A stretch of DNA of 33,914 bases from positions 1 to 33,914 of the forward strand of contig CAJTPK010000030.1 in NCBI GenBank assembly GCA_910578075.1, given 5' to 3'. The position numbers and the translations under genes were made by a program. Origin of the DNA: an uncultured Muribaculaceae bacterium. Lineage in GTDB: Bacteria > Bacteroidota > Bacteroidia > Bacteroidales > Muribaculaceae. The number at the start of each line of letters is the position of its first letter. Position 1 is the stretch's first letter. Below the pieces are notes generated by a model. That model searched no databases. It worked only from the letters and a program-made list of their open reading frames with translations, and was not told the origin of the DNA. Of this stretch, positions 16,801 to 24,689 are shown piece by piece.

Positions 16801-17140
16801 GCAGCACTTCGCCATCACCTACAGGGATAGCGCTCAGTGAGGTGTTGAATATCACTATCACGTAGTCATTGCCGTTGAGGCTCGCGCTCACGGAATGTGA
16901 GGCAAGCCGGTCGCCTGACTTGATGCAGGAGCCGTCTACCGGTGTCATGCCCGATGGCATCGGGATGCGGATTTCCGCCGCAGCCACATCGGCAGCATCG
17001 GTGGCGAGACTCACAGAGATCTTCACCTCTTCGCCTGGGGCTCCGACCCCTCCGCCCACGCTCACCACATTGGCTGCGAGTGTGGGGAAGGCCGTCAGCA
17101 CCACCGACGACAGCAGGAGAATGAATAATCTTCTAACCAT
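13865..17140 (-). CDS. secreted cohesin-like / Ig-like (BIG2) multidomain protein
   Basis: The 1091-residue protein starts with a signal peptide (1-23, VVLTAFPTLAA) at the ATG 17138-17140; the longer open frame would overlap the gene upstream. Domains in order: cohesin-like beta sandwich (about 24-156), choice-of-anchor-D-like domain (157-256), second cohesin-like (258-400), second anchor-D-like (400-505), third cohesin-like (506-636), five BIG2 Ig-like domains of about 81 residues (637-1041), and a 50-residue tail with DVYDLDGVRV and GIYIVNNRK that resembles short T9SS sorting tails. The three cohesin-like domains share a VIFS.SNT.V.G.SG-type motif. No catalytic domain is seen, so it is probably a surface adhesin or scaffold. 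It starts 17 bases after the protease gene upstream, one transcription unit. Confidence 0.85.
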   Translation of the reverse strand: MVRRLFILLLSSVVLTAFPTLAANVVSVGGGVGAPGEEVKISVSLATDAADVAAAEIRIPMPSGMTPVDGSCIKSGDRLASHSVSASLNGNDYVIVIFNTSLSAIPVGDGEVLRFRVTLGENPGQFALIPRVKLSDAAGNAVAATAKGENLTVAAPRLSLGSTAIDFGRIPIRNRHTQTVTATNTGTAELRIDRMDCSISELSAVPVKNVLAPGESTGIEIVYTPQEGAERAYGRVTAVSNSVGASPMVAVTANPYSVNKLGIADAKGRSDSQVIISVSLDNMEPVAGMEFNMYLPEGVEYVEGSVAPAVRAAGMSATAKVDSRHMLRVVLFSLSNTLVSGESGEVMTFGLRLACGSNTFTLRAQDVKLANTSGENVCSMLSSDQDTGAAYLTVEAPCLNASSQFDIGDVVLGGVADRTYEIYNSGNVPLIIERIVTDGGCAVPDAIFPIEIAAWSSASIPVRLEDPTFGNFSGRWLVYSNDPDNRMKAVTVCGNCYIPNELVFSGVVDGNRYTLTGNLNNTADITALQLDIVVPDGIAADTESLRLSDRAAGHSATVAEVDRGRYRIVIFSISNTPVTGDSGALFSLDFTGTGFAGKQFIIENIKLSSMDGKNYTTPSTDFQLETVPIEVESVVLSETELTIRIDATASLQATVLPDNATDKTVVWTSSNQDVASVDSYGNIIPHSVGTAEITATAGGVSATCHVTVRGIPAEYIWLSCNGYTMQHHDTFALTATVYPDNATDKTVVLSSSDESILTVDANGLVTAVGVGSAIITAISGEISATCEITVYPLEASSIELSHRSITIRNCGSFQLSATVYPENATDKTVTWSSYNPDWVSVDENGLVTAHCVCSTYVEARCGNVYQYCEVNVEPIAAESVVLSQIEITMRIGQSGTLTATVLPDDTTDKTVMWESSDTGVADVDSNGIVTAYAIGTATITATCGDASATCIVTVEPILAELLTLDITEKSAMPGESFRLTATVLPEDATAPGLVWESSNTNVAKVDNAGYVTVMGNGVCVIRVKTTDGSNLSAECVVTGLSGIEAVWIDEDTRADVYDLDGVRVLLEASLDDFRRLSPGIYIVNNRKILLH

Positions 17141-17157
17141 TGTGCATACGTTTGCGG

Positions 17158-20100
17158 TTATTTCTTGATTACCTTGCACGACTGTACAGCCTTACCGTCT
17201 ACTATCATAGTCAGGAGATAGAAGCCGGAGGCAATGCCTTGCGGACGTAGGGTAACAGTATGGCATCCTTGATCGAGGACGAGGGTCTTGGACCATGCAG
17301 CACGTCCGTCAAGCGATGTGAGAGCAAACTCCACATAATGGCTTCCCGCGCTGCCAAGGGTAACAGGCACGTTGAGTTCCTCTTCGAAAGGATTTGGGCT
17401 CGGAGCGCGCATCTGTTCCATGGTCACGGCACCTATACCGGATGTCGATTCGTTCAGGGCATACACACGTTTTCCGTCGCAGTCCACAAGTATTATGTCG
17501 TCGAGCGTAGCGTCTCCGATGTTCAGCAGAGCAGTGCGGCCGGCGGCAACACTATTGCCACTCAGCGAGAAGGCAACGAACTTATATTCATCGGATGTAA
17601 TCCACGCGCCGGTGCTTTCCATACCCTTGAGAGCCGGGAGCACAGCGATCTCGGTGCGTCCTGCCTCGCCACGGAGCTGCATCTGCACTCCGGCGAGCTC
17701 TACAGGAGAGTCTACATAGACCACTCCGTCAATCACGCAATAGGTGGCGGCGGAGCTTACGGACGCTGCCGACGACTGCGGACGCAGGATGATGTTGACC
17801 GTTCCAACCACATCGAGAATGTCAACCTCGGCATCGTCGTTGATATCTGCTGCCTCAAACATGAACGGCTTGGGATTGCGGCCTACCATGTAGTTGACCT
17901 CGGTCACTACATCTGCCACATCTACCGCGCCTGAAGCATCGGCATCGCCCTTGCCAGCGGCACGTGGAGTAGCCGAAACCACGCGTGAGGGGGAGTTCTC
18001 CGAGAGCGATGTGCGGATCACCTTGTAGTAGTAATTGTAGGTGGTGCCGGGGGTTATGTCGTAGTCGGTAAATGCCTCTGTGGTGAGCACATCCTCATTG
18101 ATGCGTATCGTGTCGCCAGGCTCAAAGTTTTCATTGAGGGTATAGCGGTAGAGGTTATAGCCGAGCATGTCGTCGAAGTATTCTTCGGGGCTATCCCAAG
18201 AAAGATTGACTTGACCGATACCGGCTTCGGCAACGAATCCCGCGCTCATGGAGCCAGCGCTCTGCACGTTCACATGGAAGCGGAAATCTTCAATAGGCAC
18301 TGGAAAGTACTCAATATCCTCAGCCTCGGCAACGTAGAGGCGGTTGAGACCGTCGAAAGTGTCGCTGCCTTTGATGTCAAGATATGCGGTATAGATGTCG
18401 ATGGTGTCACCGTTCTCATAAACCTCCTCGCGCCACGAACCGCTGTCGGCAATTGCTATCTGGGTGTAAGGCGGACGCACACCCATAGCCACCATAGGCG
18501 TTTTAGCGCGGTTCATGCGCTTGCTAAAGTACACCTCGAACTTATGGCGACCCACGCCGAGATCGGGAAGCATCTCGAACTCATCCTGTGCATCGTAACC
18601 ATCGACCACAACTTTCCACACACATCCCGGTGCCTCAGCATCAGGACGGGTAAGCATATTGGAGAGGTCAAGTTCAACAGCTGTTTGTCCACCCATAGTC
18701 ATGTTATACGGATTTTTAATATCCCAAACCCATTCGCGTAGAATATCTTTACGTGCGGAACCTAAATAGGACGGCTTCTCCATGGTGTGCAAATAAGCAT
18801 ATGGACTATATGCTCGAGCTGATTTGTAGTATCGCTTATCATATTGATCGTAATAATTACCGAAGAAGTTGCCACCTTCGACATAATTCTCATTAAATAA
18901 AAAGAAAGAAGTATAGCTATCATTATTTCGAGTAACAGTGGAGTGAGAAACACACCCTGGCTCAGAATACGGATATGATTTAATATGATTATTTATTATG
19001 CTTGAGTTATTGAAATAGCCAGCCTCCAAATTAAGGGTGTTATAGGACATTAAGGTTTTTTGCGCGGTAAAATTCCTTTCCGTACGAAAATCCATTCCGG
19101 TTATTTCACAATATTTTAAAATAGAGTTGTTTTGCACATTAATAACGTGGTTTTGACCGAGATCCAAGTCTGCTTTAGTGAAAACAATTCTCTTGTCAGG
19201 TGTTCCTACAGCTATGATTCGTCCGGCGTTGTAGTAATCCCATATTCCATCGATTTCAGTCCTTTCTCCAAGTCCCACTGAAATTCCCGTATTGTCCTTG
19301 AATTTAAGCACGGCACCCGGCATAAGGGTCAAGGTTACACCTTCGGGGATACCGAGCATTGAGGTCACTATATAGTGTTTATCGGGGTAGAGTGTCATAT
19401 CATGTGCGATAATACCGCTGAGCTCTATTCCGTTTTCAACCGTTAGGACAACCGGTTGTTCAAACGGTTCGGTTATATTATCGCATGTGCCTTTGATCAC
19501 AAGGCTGATCTTGCGGCCGTCCACGCAATTGTCATTGATTTTTATGCGTAGCGGATTCTTGCTTTCGTCCAGAGAGTAGCTGCTGAGTTCAGAACCGAAC
19601 TCCACGGTAGGAGTTATGAGTTCCACAATCTCCGGATCTTCGTTCTCGGCAAGTTCGATGCTGAGGGTCACGTTGCGTGCCTGTCCCCAGAAGTTTCGTA
19701 CGGTGGGATAGATATCGAACGTCTCGCCGGCATCAGCGCGCAGGTCTCCATCGCCGTCGGCGGTGTCGTCAATGCGGTAGGTTGTCATAGCTAAAGTTGG
19801 GGTGCGGTCGGCATCACTCACTTTATAAAGAGCCTCAATATCAAGCACACCTAAGATAAGACCCCCCTGGAGGGTATGGACCATATCGCCGAAGAGCAGC
19901 TCTTTTGAGGGGATATCCTTACACTGGTACAGCCGCGAAATAGCACCTGCCACCAAGGGTGTGGCCATCGAAGTGCCGTTAAGAGCCCTGTAGCCACCGC
20001 CGGGATAAGTGCTGACAATATTTGTGCCGGGAGCCATTACCTCGTAGGAGTACAACTGTTCGTTATTGTATGGGCCGCATGCCAAGGGGCCATCGCAGTC

Positions 20101-21288
20101 CCAGTTGGAGAAGCCTGCACGGTAATTATCGGGATCCGATGCCATTACACCGATAACGAAGTTATAAGCGCCCGGAAAGACAGGAGGACATGGCGAAACG
20201 TGACACATATTCAAATCACTGTCTTCATTACCAGCTGCCGCAACAAGCACCGCATTTTGATATGCCTTGGCAAGGGCATCGTATTCTGCCAACGAGTGGC
20301 TTGTACTACCGAACGACATAGAAAGAACATCAGCACCGTTGGCGCGGGCATAGTCAATACCTTTTATTATGGTGCCTACGTCTCCTGTACCATCGCTCTG
20401 CATAACGGTTATAGGCATGATAAGCGCATTGGGATTGGCACCGGCAATGCCAATTCCGTTGCCGCCGATAGCCGCTGCGATTCCGGCGCAATGGGTGCCG
20501 TGGCCGTTGTTGTCGCGCATGCGTGCACTCTGGTTCACGAAATCCCAGCCATGGACGTCGTCTATGAAGCCGTTGCCATCATCGTCACTCCCCTCAGCAC
20601 CGTCCGATTCGAGTGCATTAGTCCATATATTGTCAGCAAGGTCAGGGTGAGCAATGTCGACACCCGTGTCGAGAATAGCTATCACAGGGCGTTTTTCGTT
20701 GATGATGGGTTCATTCCAGAGCTTGTCGAGATTGATGGCACTGATACCCCACTGCTGGCTGTATAGCGGATCGGAGGAATAGGTGGCGGCATTACCTGAT
20801 GAGCAAGCATACACCAGATAGTTTGGCTCAGCATAGTCCACCTCCGGAAGAGCACGGAACGATTCCAGCACCTCATCAAGATTGGCGGCCTTTTTAGTGT
20901 CAAGACGCAGAAGATAGAGGGATGAAAGATCCTGATCCTTCACAATGGTGCCGTTAAGGCTCTTACGAAGCTTACGCATGGGCGTGACCTTGGCGCCGGT
21001 TAACGGCATCAGCTCCTCAGCTTCAGACGCGCCGTACTTGTCGAGCAAGCCGTTAAGGGTAGCGGCTGAAGCCTGTGCCTTGACACCGGATTTGCTCTTG
21101 CGCAGGGTGGTACGGGTCTGTACGCCCTCGGTCTTGAATTTGACTATAACTTGTCCCTGACGATAGGCAGGGCGCGCATCCATGCGGTTCACATCATAAG
21201 AGCCCGCATAAGGATTCTGCGCCGACACTCCGAATACGGCAACAGCCGCCAGAGCCGCCGACGCAACAGTTCGCATCACGGTTTTCAT
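17158..21288 (-). CDS. subtilisin-like (S8) protease with dockerin and T9SS sorting domain
   Basis: A 1376-residue exported serine protease. After a signal peptide (1-23) and a propeptide-like region (about 44-160), the S8 domain (about 177-490) shows the full triad: Asp207 in AILDTGVD, His263 in NNGHGTHCAG, Ser440 in NGTSMATP, with oxyanion Asn354. A beta-rich region and beta-helix-like part (about 500-870) follow, then a fibronectin type III-like domain (about 1030-1110), a dockerin with two calcium-loop repeats (1112-1168), a cohesin-like domain (about 1180-1278) and a T9SS type A sorting domain (about 1285-1376) with PNPF and GFYLLTM. It is therefore likely delivered to the cell surface. 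DNA at about 18690-19240 is far more AT-rich than its flanks. The product's target is unknown. Confidence 0.92.
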   Translation of the reverse strand: MKTVMRTVASAALAAVAVFGVSAQNPYAGSYDVNRMDARPAYRQGQVIVKFKTEGVQTRTTLRKSKSGVKAQASAATLNGLLDKYGASEAEELMPLTGAKVTPMRKLRKSLNGTIVKDQDLSSLYLLRLDTKKAANLDEVLESFRALPEVDYAEPNYLVYACSSGNAATYSSDPLYSQQWGISAINLDKLWNEPIINEKRPVIAILDTGVDIAHPDLADNIWTNALESDGAEGSDDDGNGFIDDVHGWDFVNQSARMRDNNGHGTHCAGIAAAIGGNGIGIAGANPNALIMPITVMQSDGTGDVGTIIKGIDYARANGADVLSMSFGSTSHSLAEYDALAKAYQNAVLVAAAGNEDSDLNMCHVSPCPPVFPGAYNFVIGVMASDPDNYRAGFSNWDCDGPLACGPYNNEQLYSYEVMAPGTNIVSTYPGGGYRALNGTSMATPLVAGAISRLYQCKDIPSKELLFGDMVHTLQGGLILGVLDIEALYKVSDADRTPTLAMTTYRIDDTADGDGDLRADAGETFDIYPTVRNFWGQARNVTLSIELAENEDPEIVELITPTVEFGSELSSYSLDESKNPLRIKINDNCVDGRKISLVIKGTCDNITEPFEQPVVLTVENGIELSGIIAHDMTLYPDKHYIVTSMLGIPEGVTLTLMPGAVLKFKDNTGISVGLGERTEIDGIWDYYNAGRIIAVGTPDKRIVFTKADLDLGQNHVINVQNNSILKYCEITGMDFRTERNFTAQKTLMSYNTLNLEAGYFNNSSIINNHIKSYPYSEPGCVSHSTVTRNNDSYTSFFLFNENYVEGGNFFGNYYDQYDKRYYKSARAYSPYAYLHTMEKPSYLGSARKDILREWVWDIKNPYNMTMGGQTAVELDLSNMLTRPDAEAPGCVWKVVVDGYDAQDEFEMLPDLGVGRHKFEVYFSKRMNRAKTPMVAMGVRPPYTQIAIADSGSWREEVYENGDTIDIYTAYLDIKGSDTFDGLNRLYVAEAEDIEYFPVPIEDFRFHVNVQSAGSMSAGFVAEAGIGQVNLSWDSPEEYFDDMLGYNLYRYTLNENFEPGDTIRINEDVLTTEAFTDYDITPGTTYNYYYKVIRTSLSENSPSRVVSATPRAAGKGDADASGAVDVADVVTEVNYMVGRNPKPFMFEAADINDDAEVDILDVVGTVNIILRPQSSAASVSSAATYCVIDGVVYVDSPVELAGVQMQLRGEAGRTEIAVLPALKGMESTGAWITSDEYKFVAFSLSGNSVAAGRTALLNIGDATLDDIILVDCDGKRVYALNESTSGIGAVTMEQMRAPSPNPFEEELNVPVTLGSAGSHYVEFALTSLDGRAAWSKTLVLDQGCHTVTLRPQGIASGFYLLTMIVDGKAVQSCKVIKK

Positions 21289-21328
21289 ATTGTAATAAAA
21301 TGGTTTGTGAAATTTCTATTTCAGAGTA

Positions 21329-21336
21329 CCCCCCCC
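21329..21336 (-). repeat. G8 homopolymer tract in the protease leader
   Basis: Eight G on the minus strand, 41-48 bases upstream of the protease ATG. It is followed upstream by the 10-base palindrome GAATTAATTC (21337-21346). Homopolymers of this length are prone to slippage. Confidence 0.6.
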
Positions 21337-21455
21337 GAATTAATTCGCTGATTTACAGCATTATGCCTCACAAAGCCTGCCAATAGGCTCCGGTTCAGAC
21401 AACGAACAGCTACAGAGAAAACATTCATGCGATGTTGGGTAGAGTGTATATTTTG

Positions 21456-21463
21456 CAAATATA
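21456..21463 (-). promoter_or_regulatory. -7 box for the protease-cohesin unit
   Basis: TATATTTG on the minus strand fits TAnnTTTG, about 160 bases before the protease start. No TTTG is found at -33 spacing. The leader would contain the G8 tract. Confidence 0.45.
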
Positions 21464-21495
21464 CGCAAAAATTCATAAATATTAGCCGTCCGCAG

Positions 21496-21534
21496 AAAAA
21501 AAACGTAGCCGAGGGTCAGCTGACCCTCGGCTAC
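21496..21534 (-). terminator. strong terminator of the SusCD locus
   Basis: A 30-base perfect palindrome (21505-21534; 15-base arms) is followed on the minus strand by G and then eight T (21503-21496). It lies 46 bases after the phosphodiesterase gene and closes the PUL-type operon. Confidence 0.92.
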
Positions 21535-21580
21535 AATCTTGATACCGTTACACGGTTACTGGTAGCGTAACTATCTCTTA

Positions 21581-22342
21581 TTATTTGAGCATTTTCTGCA
21601 GACGCTCCGGCTCATTGGTGGTGATATAATCAACACCTTGGTCTATGCACCACTGCATGTCGGCTGGTTCATTAACGGTCCATACATTGACCTCAAGACC
21701 TTTGTCATGACACTCCTTGATCCATTCCGGATGTTTCTTCATGACTTTGAGTGAATAGTCGATACCGGCACCTTTAGCAAATTTTATCTGGCAGGGAACA
21801 TAATCACCATTCAGGAAATAAACCTTAGCCCCCTTGGGAGCCTGCTTTACATATTGTTTGAACGCATCCTTTGAGAAAACAATATAGTCGGTGCGGTCTG
21901 CAAGACCATATTTCTTAACCATCTCGATTGTTTTCTTCACAGCGGCTTTCTCTCTTGCACGGCTGTCATGTGTCTTGAGTTCAAGAACAAGACGCGTTTT
22001 AAGACCTTGCGCTGTCTTAAGATATTGCTCAAGAGTGGGCACAGTCTCACCGTTGGAGAGTTTCTGCTTCAGAACCTCAGCCGCCGGAGTGCGCTGGATC
22101 TCCACACCGTTGATTGTGGGGTCATGATTTACGATCAATACGCTGTCGGGAGTCATCCAGACATCGAATTCAGATGCATAACACCCTACTGAGTCGGCTT
22201 TAACCAACGAACGGATTGAATTCTGGGCCGCGCCGGCGGTATTCCAGTAGCCTCTATGGGCAATCACTTTGGGTTTGGCTGCCTGAAGGGCAACACCTCC
22301 GGCGAACAGAGCCGCCGCGATTAACAGAATGCTTTTTCTCAT
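21581..22342 (-). CDS. exported glycerophosphodiester phosphodiesterase
   Basis: Hydrolyses glycerophosphodiesters to glycerol-3-phosphate and an alcohol. The 253-residue protein has a signal peptide ending near LQAA (1-22) with no lipobox, so it is periplasmic or secreted. The GDPD TIM barrel shows HRG (His29-Arg30), the metal ligands Glu58 and Asp60 in SEFDVW, His73 in NHD, and Glu121 with Lys123 in LVLELKT. Relatives act on deacylated phospholipids, and some GlpQ-type proteins act on poly(glycerol phosphate) teichoic acids. It is the last gene of a SusCD locus, 13 bases after the GH31 gene, suggesting a role in using a glycan or lipid that contains phosphodiesters. Substrate is inference. 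Confidence 0.93.
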   Translation of the reverse strand: MRKSILLIAAALFAGGVALQAAKPKVIAHRGYWNTAGAAQNSIRSLVKADSVGCYASEFDVWMTPDSVLIVNHDPTINGVEIQRTPAAEVLKQKLSNGETVPTLEQYLKTAQGLKTRLVLELKTHDSRAREKAAVKKTIEMVKKYGLADRTDYIVFSKDAFKQYVKQAPKGAKVYFLNGDYVPCQIKFAKGAGIDYSLKVMKKHPEWIKECHDKGLEVNVWTVNEPADMQWCIDQGVDYITTNEPERLQKMLK

Positions 22343-22355
22343 GATATAATATATT

Positions 22356-24605
22356 TCAGATTGAATATTCCACTGTTACTTTCTTACGGACATCAGTCAC
22401 AGGAACCTCCACTACGGGAACTCCTTTCTCATCCTTGGAAACCTTGGCTTTCTTTCCATTTACCTTGACACCGGATTTGACATCGGCATTAGGAAGACGC
22501 ATCATGTAGGAACGCTTCTGGACCTGACCTTCATAACCTCCTTCAACCGGATTGACCGTGACAACCGCCTTATTCCCTTTCTGTGAATAATTGAGCTTGG
22601 ACAATGCATATTTGCCATCTTTATAGTCAAGGCTGATACCGTCATCCTCATACAACTCAAATGTGTTGTCTGCATCTCCGGCGGCAGGATATACTGTAAG
22701 CTCAAGTCTTGTCAACGGTGTTGTGGCAGGACGAGATGTGTATGGCTGCATGGCAAGGATATGACCGCCTCTTACATAGAGGGGGAACTCATCAAGCGGT
22801 TTGGATATATCAAGAGTCTGACCTCCGTCCACTTTCTCTCCTGTAAAATAATCATACCATACCTCGCCCGCCGGGAACCATACTTTCTGGGAGGCAACTT
22901 TATCGGGACCTTCTCCGGGAGTAGTGATGGGGGCTGCCAACAATACGTCTCCGAACATAAACTGCTGGGGCTGATCGAACGATTCTTTCTGATCTCCGAA
23001 ATCTATGAACATCGAACGGTTAAGGGGAACCATAGAGTTGTGCGTATGCCACACATTGCTATAGATATACGGCATGAGCTGCGAACGGAAATGATACATC
23101 TTGCGCATTGCATTGGTCTCCTTCTCTCCGCTAAGCCATGGACGACGATCAAGTTTCTTGTCTTTTGTGGAGTGGACACGCAGCGCGGCTGAAAGCGCAC
23201 CAAACTGTGTCCAGCGCGTGGTAAGCTCCGGATTTGGTTCTCCACGGAATCCACCGATATCGTGAGCCCAATAGTAGCATCCACCTTGACCCGAACATGC
23301 TGTCAGCTTCACCTCAAACGCGAGCATCGGCCAGTTTGCCTGGGCATCGCCTGAGAACTGGATGGGATGACGATGATCTCCCCAACCGGCCCAACGGCTG
23401 TATCCGGCGCCACGCTTGCCTTCGCGCATGGAATTGCGGTAGTAAAGTTCGTTGAGCCATTGAAGTGTTGTTGAGTTATGGCCGTGCACATAAGGATAAA
23501 GGTAATTCTGTTGCCAGTCAAGCCACCAGAAGTCAACTCCTATATCCTCGGAAGGTTTATGCGCGTATTGGAAGAATTTCTCCATATAGTTCCTGTCGGA
23601 AAGATCAAACAACGGAACCTCTCCGTCTTTAGCACCAAGTGCTTTCGCGAATTCCTTGTAGTTATGCTCATGGGGACGTATGCCGTCATGAGGATGATCA
23701 TTAAGAGAGACTGTCACTCCCTTGTCATGAAGTTTCTTCACAAGATCCGCAGGATCCGGAATAAGCTCCTTGTTCCAAGTGTAGCCATTCCAATTGAGAT
23801 GACCATTGTGACCGGTGCCGACTTTGGCATCATTAGTGTGCCAACCCATATCGAAAACAATATTATCGATAGGGAAATCATTCTTATCGTATCCGTCTAT
23901 GATATCCAGGAATTCATCAGATGTGTAATCCCAATATCTGCAATACCACACTCCGTGGATATATTTGCGGGTCATCGGGACTTTTCCGGATATGGCGCCA
24001 AGACTCGCGAGGGCTGCCTTGAAGTCATTGCCATAGATAAAGCAGTACTGATCCTGGATATGATTTTTTGTGTCACGAGGCTGGATCCAGTCATTAACCA
24101 ACAGATCTCCACGGGCATCATCTATCATATACCATCCATCCTTGCTCAAAATGCCATCGTTCATCGGAATCTCTTTTGTCACACGGTCAAGAGTCTCGAC
24201 CGGACCACCGAGATTATTTTTGGTAATAAAACGGTTTGTGAATTTCTTTTCCTTGCCGTTATGCTTATAGAAGACATTAAGATTGGCAGTGGAAAATGGG
24301 AAGCCATCATTCTTATACCATATGCGCAGCGCCGGTGTCGTTATCTCGTAGCAATTGTCGCCAAGATCTTTTACATCGATACTGTCGACGGGCAGCATTG
24401 AGGTGCGGTCATAAGCAAAAAGAGTGGGTTCATCCACAAACTTCTCATCCGTTGCATATTCCAGACGCAGCAACGTTGGAGTTATGATCGAAAGTCTGTT
24501 TTTGCCAAACACCATCGGATTCTGCTCCGGCTGGTGGGCAAAAGCAGTCATTCCTCCCCCGAAGAGGAGGAATGACAATGCAGTTGTTTTTAAAAAACTT
24601 CTCAT
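22356..24605 (-). CDS. secreted GH31 glycoside hydrolase
   Basis: A retaining glycosidase of family GH31, in which most members cleave alpha-glucosides or alpha-xylosides. The 749-residue protein has a signal peptide (1-23, TAFA-HQ), an N-terminal beta-sandwich (about 25-205), a TIM barrel (about 210-560) and C-terminal beta-domains (about 560-749). The predicted nucleophile is Asp363 in VDFWWLDW, and the acid/base is Asp420 in PIQFSGDAQANWP. Additional conserved parts are VWYCRYWDY and GCYYWAHDIGGF. Exact specificity cannot be read from the sequence. It is separated from the phosphoesterase gene by 84 bases that contain a candidate internal promoter, and is followed 13 bases later by the phosphodiesterase. 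Confidence 0.93.
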   Translation of the reverse strand: MRSFLKTTALSFLLFGGGMTAFAHQPEQNPMVFGKNRLSIITPTLLRLEYATDEKFVDEPTLFAYDRTSMLPVDSIDVKDLGDNCYEITTPALRIWYKNDGFPFSTANLNVFYKHNGKEKKFTNRFITKNNLGGPVETLDRVTKEIPMNDGILSKDGWYMIDDARGDLLVNDWIQPRDTKNHIQDQYCFIYGNDFKAALASLGAISGKVPMTRKYIHGVWYCRYWDYTSDEFLDIIDGYDKNDFPIDNIVFDMGWHTNDAKVGTGHNGHLNWNGYTWNKELIPDPADLVKKLHDKGVTVSLNDHPHDGIRPHEHNYKEFAKALGAKDGEVPLFDLSDRNYMEKFFQYAHKPSEDIGVDFWWLDWQQNYLYPYVHGHNSTTLQWLNELYYRNSMREGKRGAGYSRWAGWGDHRHPIQFSGDAQANWPMLAFEVKLTACSGQGGCYYWAHDIGGFRGEPNPELTTRWTQFGALSAALRVHSTKDKKLDRRPWLSGEKETNAMRKMYHFRSQLMPYIYSNVWHTHNSMVPLNRSMFIDFGDQKESFDQPQQFMFGDVLLAAPITTPGEGPDKVASQKVWFPAGEVWYDYFTGEKVDGGQTLDISKPLDEFPLYVRGGHILAMQPYTSRPATTPLTRLELTVYPAAGDADNTFELYEDDGISLDYKDGKYALSKLNYSQKGNKAVVTVNPVEGGYEGQVQKRSYMMRLPNADVKSGVKVNGKKAKVSKDEKGVPVVEVPVTDVRKKVTVEYSI

Positions 24606-24629
24606 TTTATCAAGTTAGGTTTCGTTTTG

Positions 24630-24660
24630 CAAAAATAGTAATATTATTTTATTTTGCAAT
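24630..24660 (-). promoter_or_regulatory. candidate internal promoter before the GH31 gene
   Basis: On the minus strand ATTG (24657-24660; one mismatch to TTTG) is followed after 19 bases by TATTTTTG (24630-24637), which fits TAnnTTTG. It lies in the only sizeable internal gap of the PUL and would give a leader of under 20 bases to the GH31-GDPD pair. Confidence 0.55.
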
Positions 24661-24689
24661 GAAATTTATGTGTGTTTCTTAGAATCCGA

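Noticed and set aside
23478..24401. 307-residue open frame on the plus strand
   Set aside because: It is antisense to the GH31 gene, whose catalytic motifs and length are clear; the antisense product has no recognisable domain.
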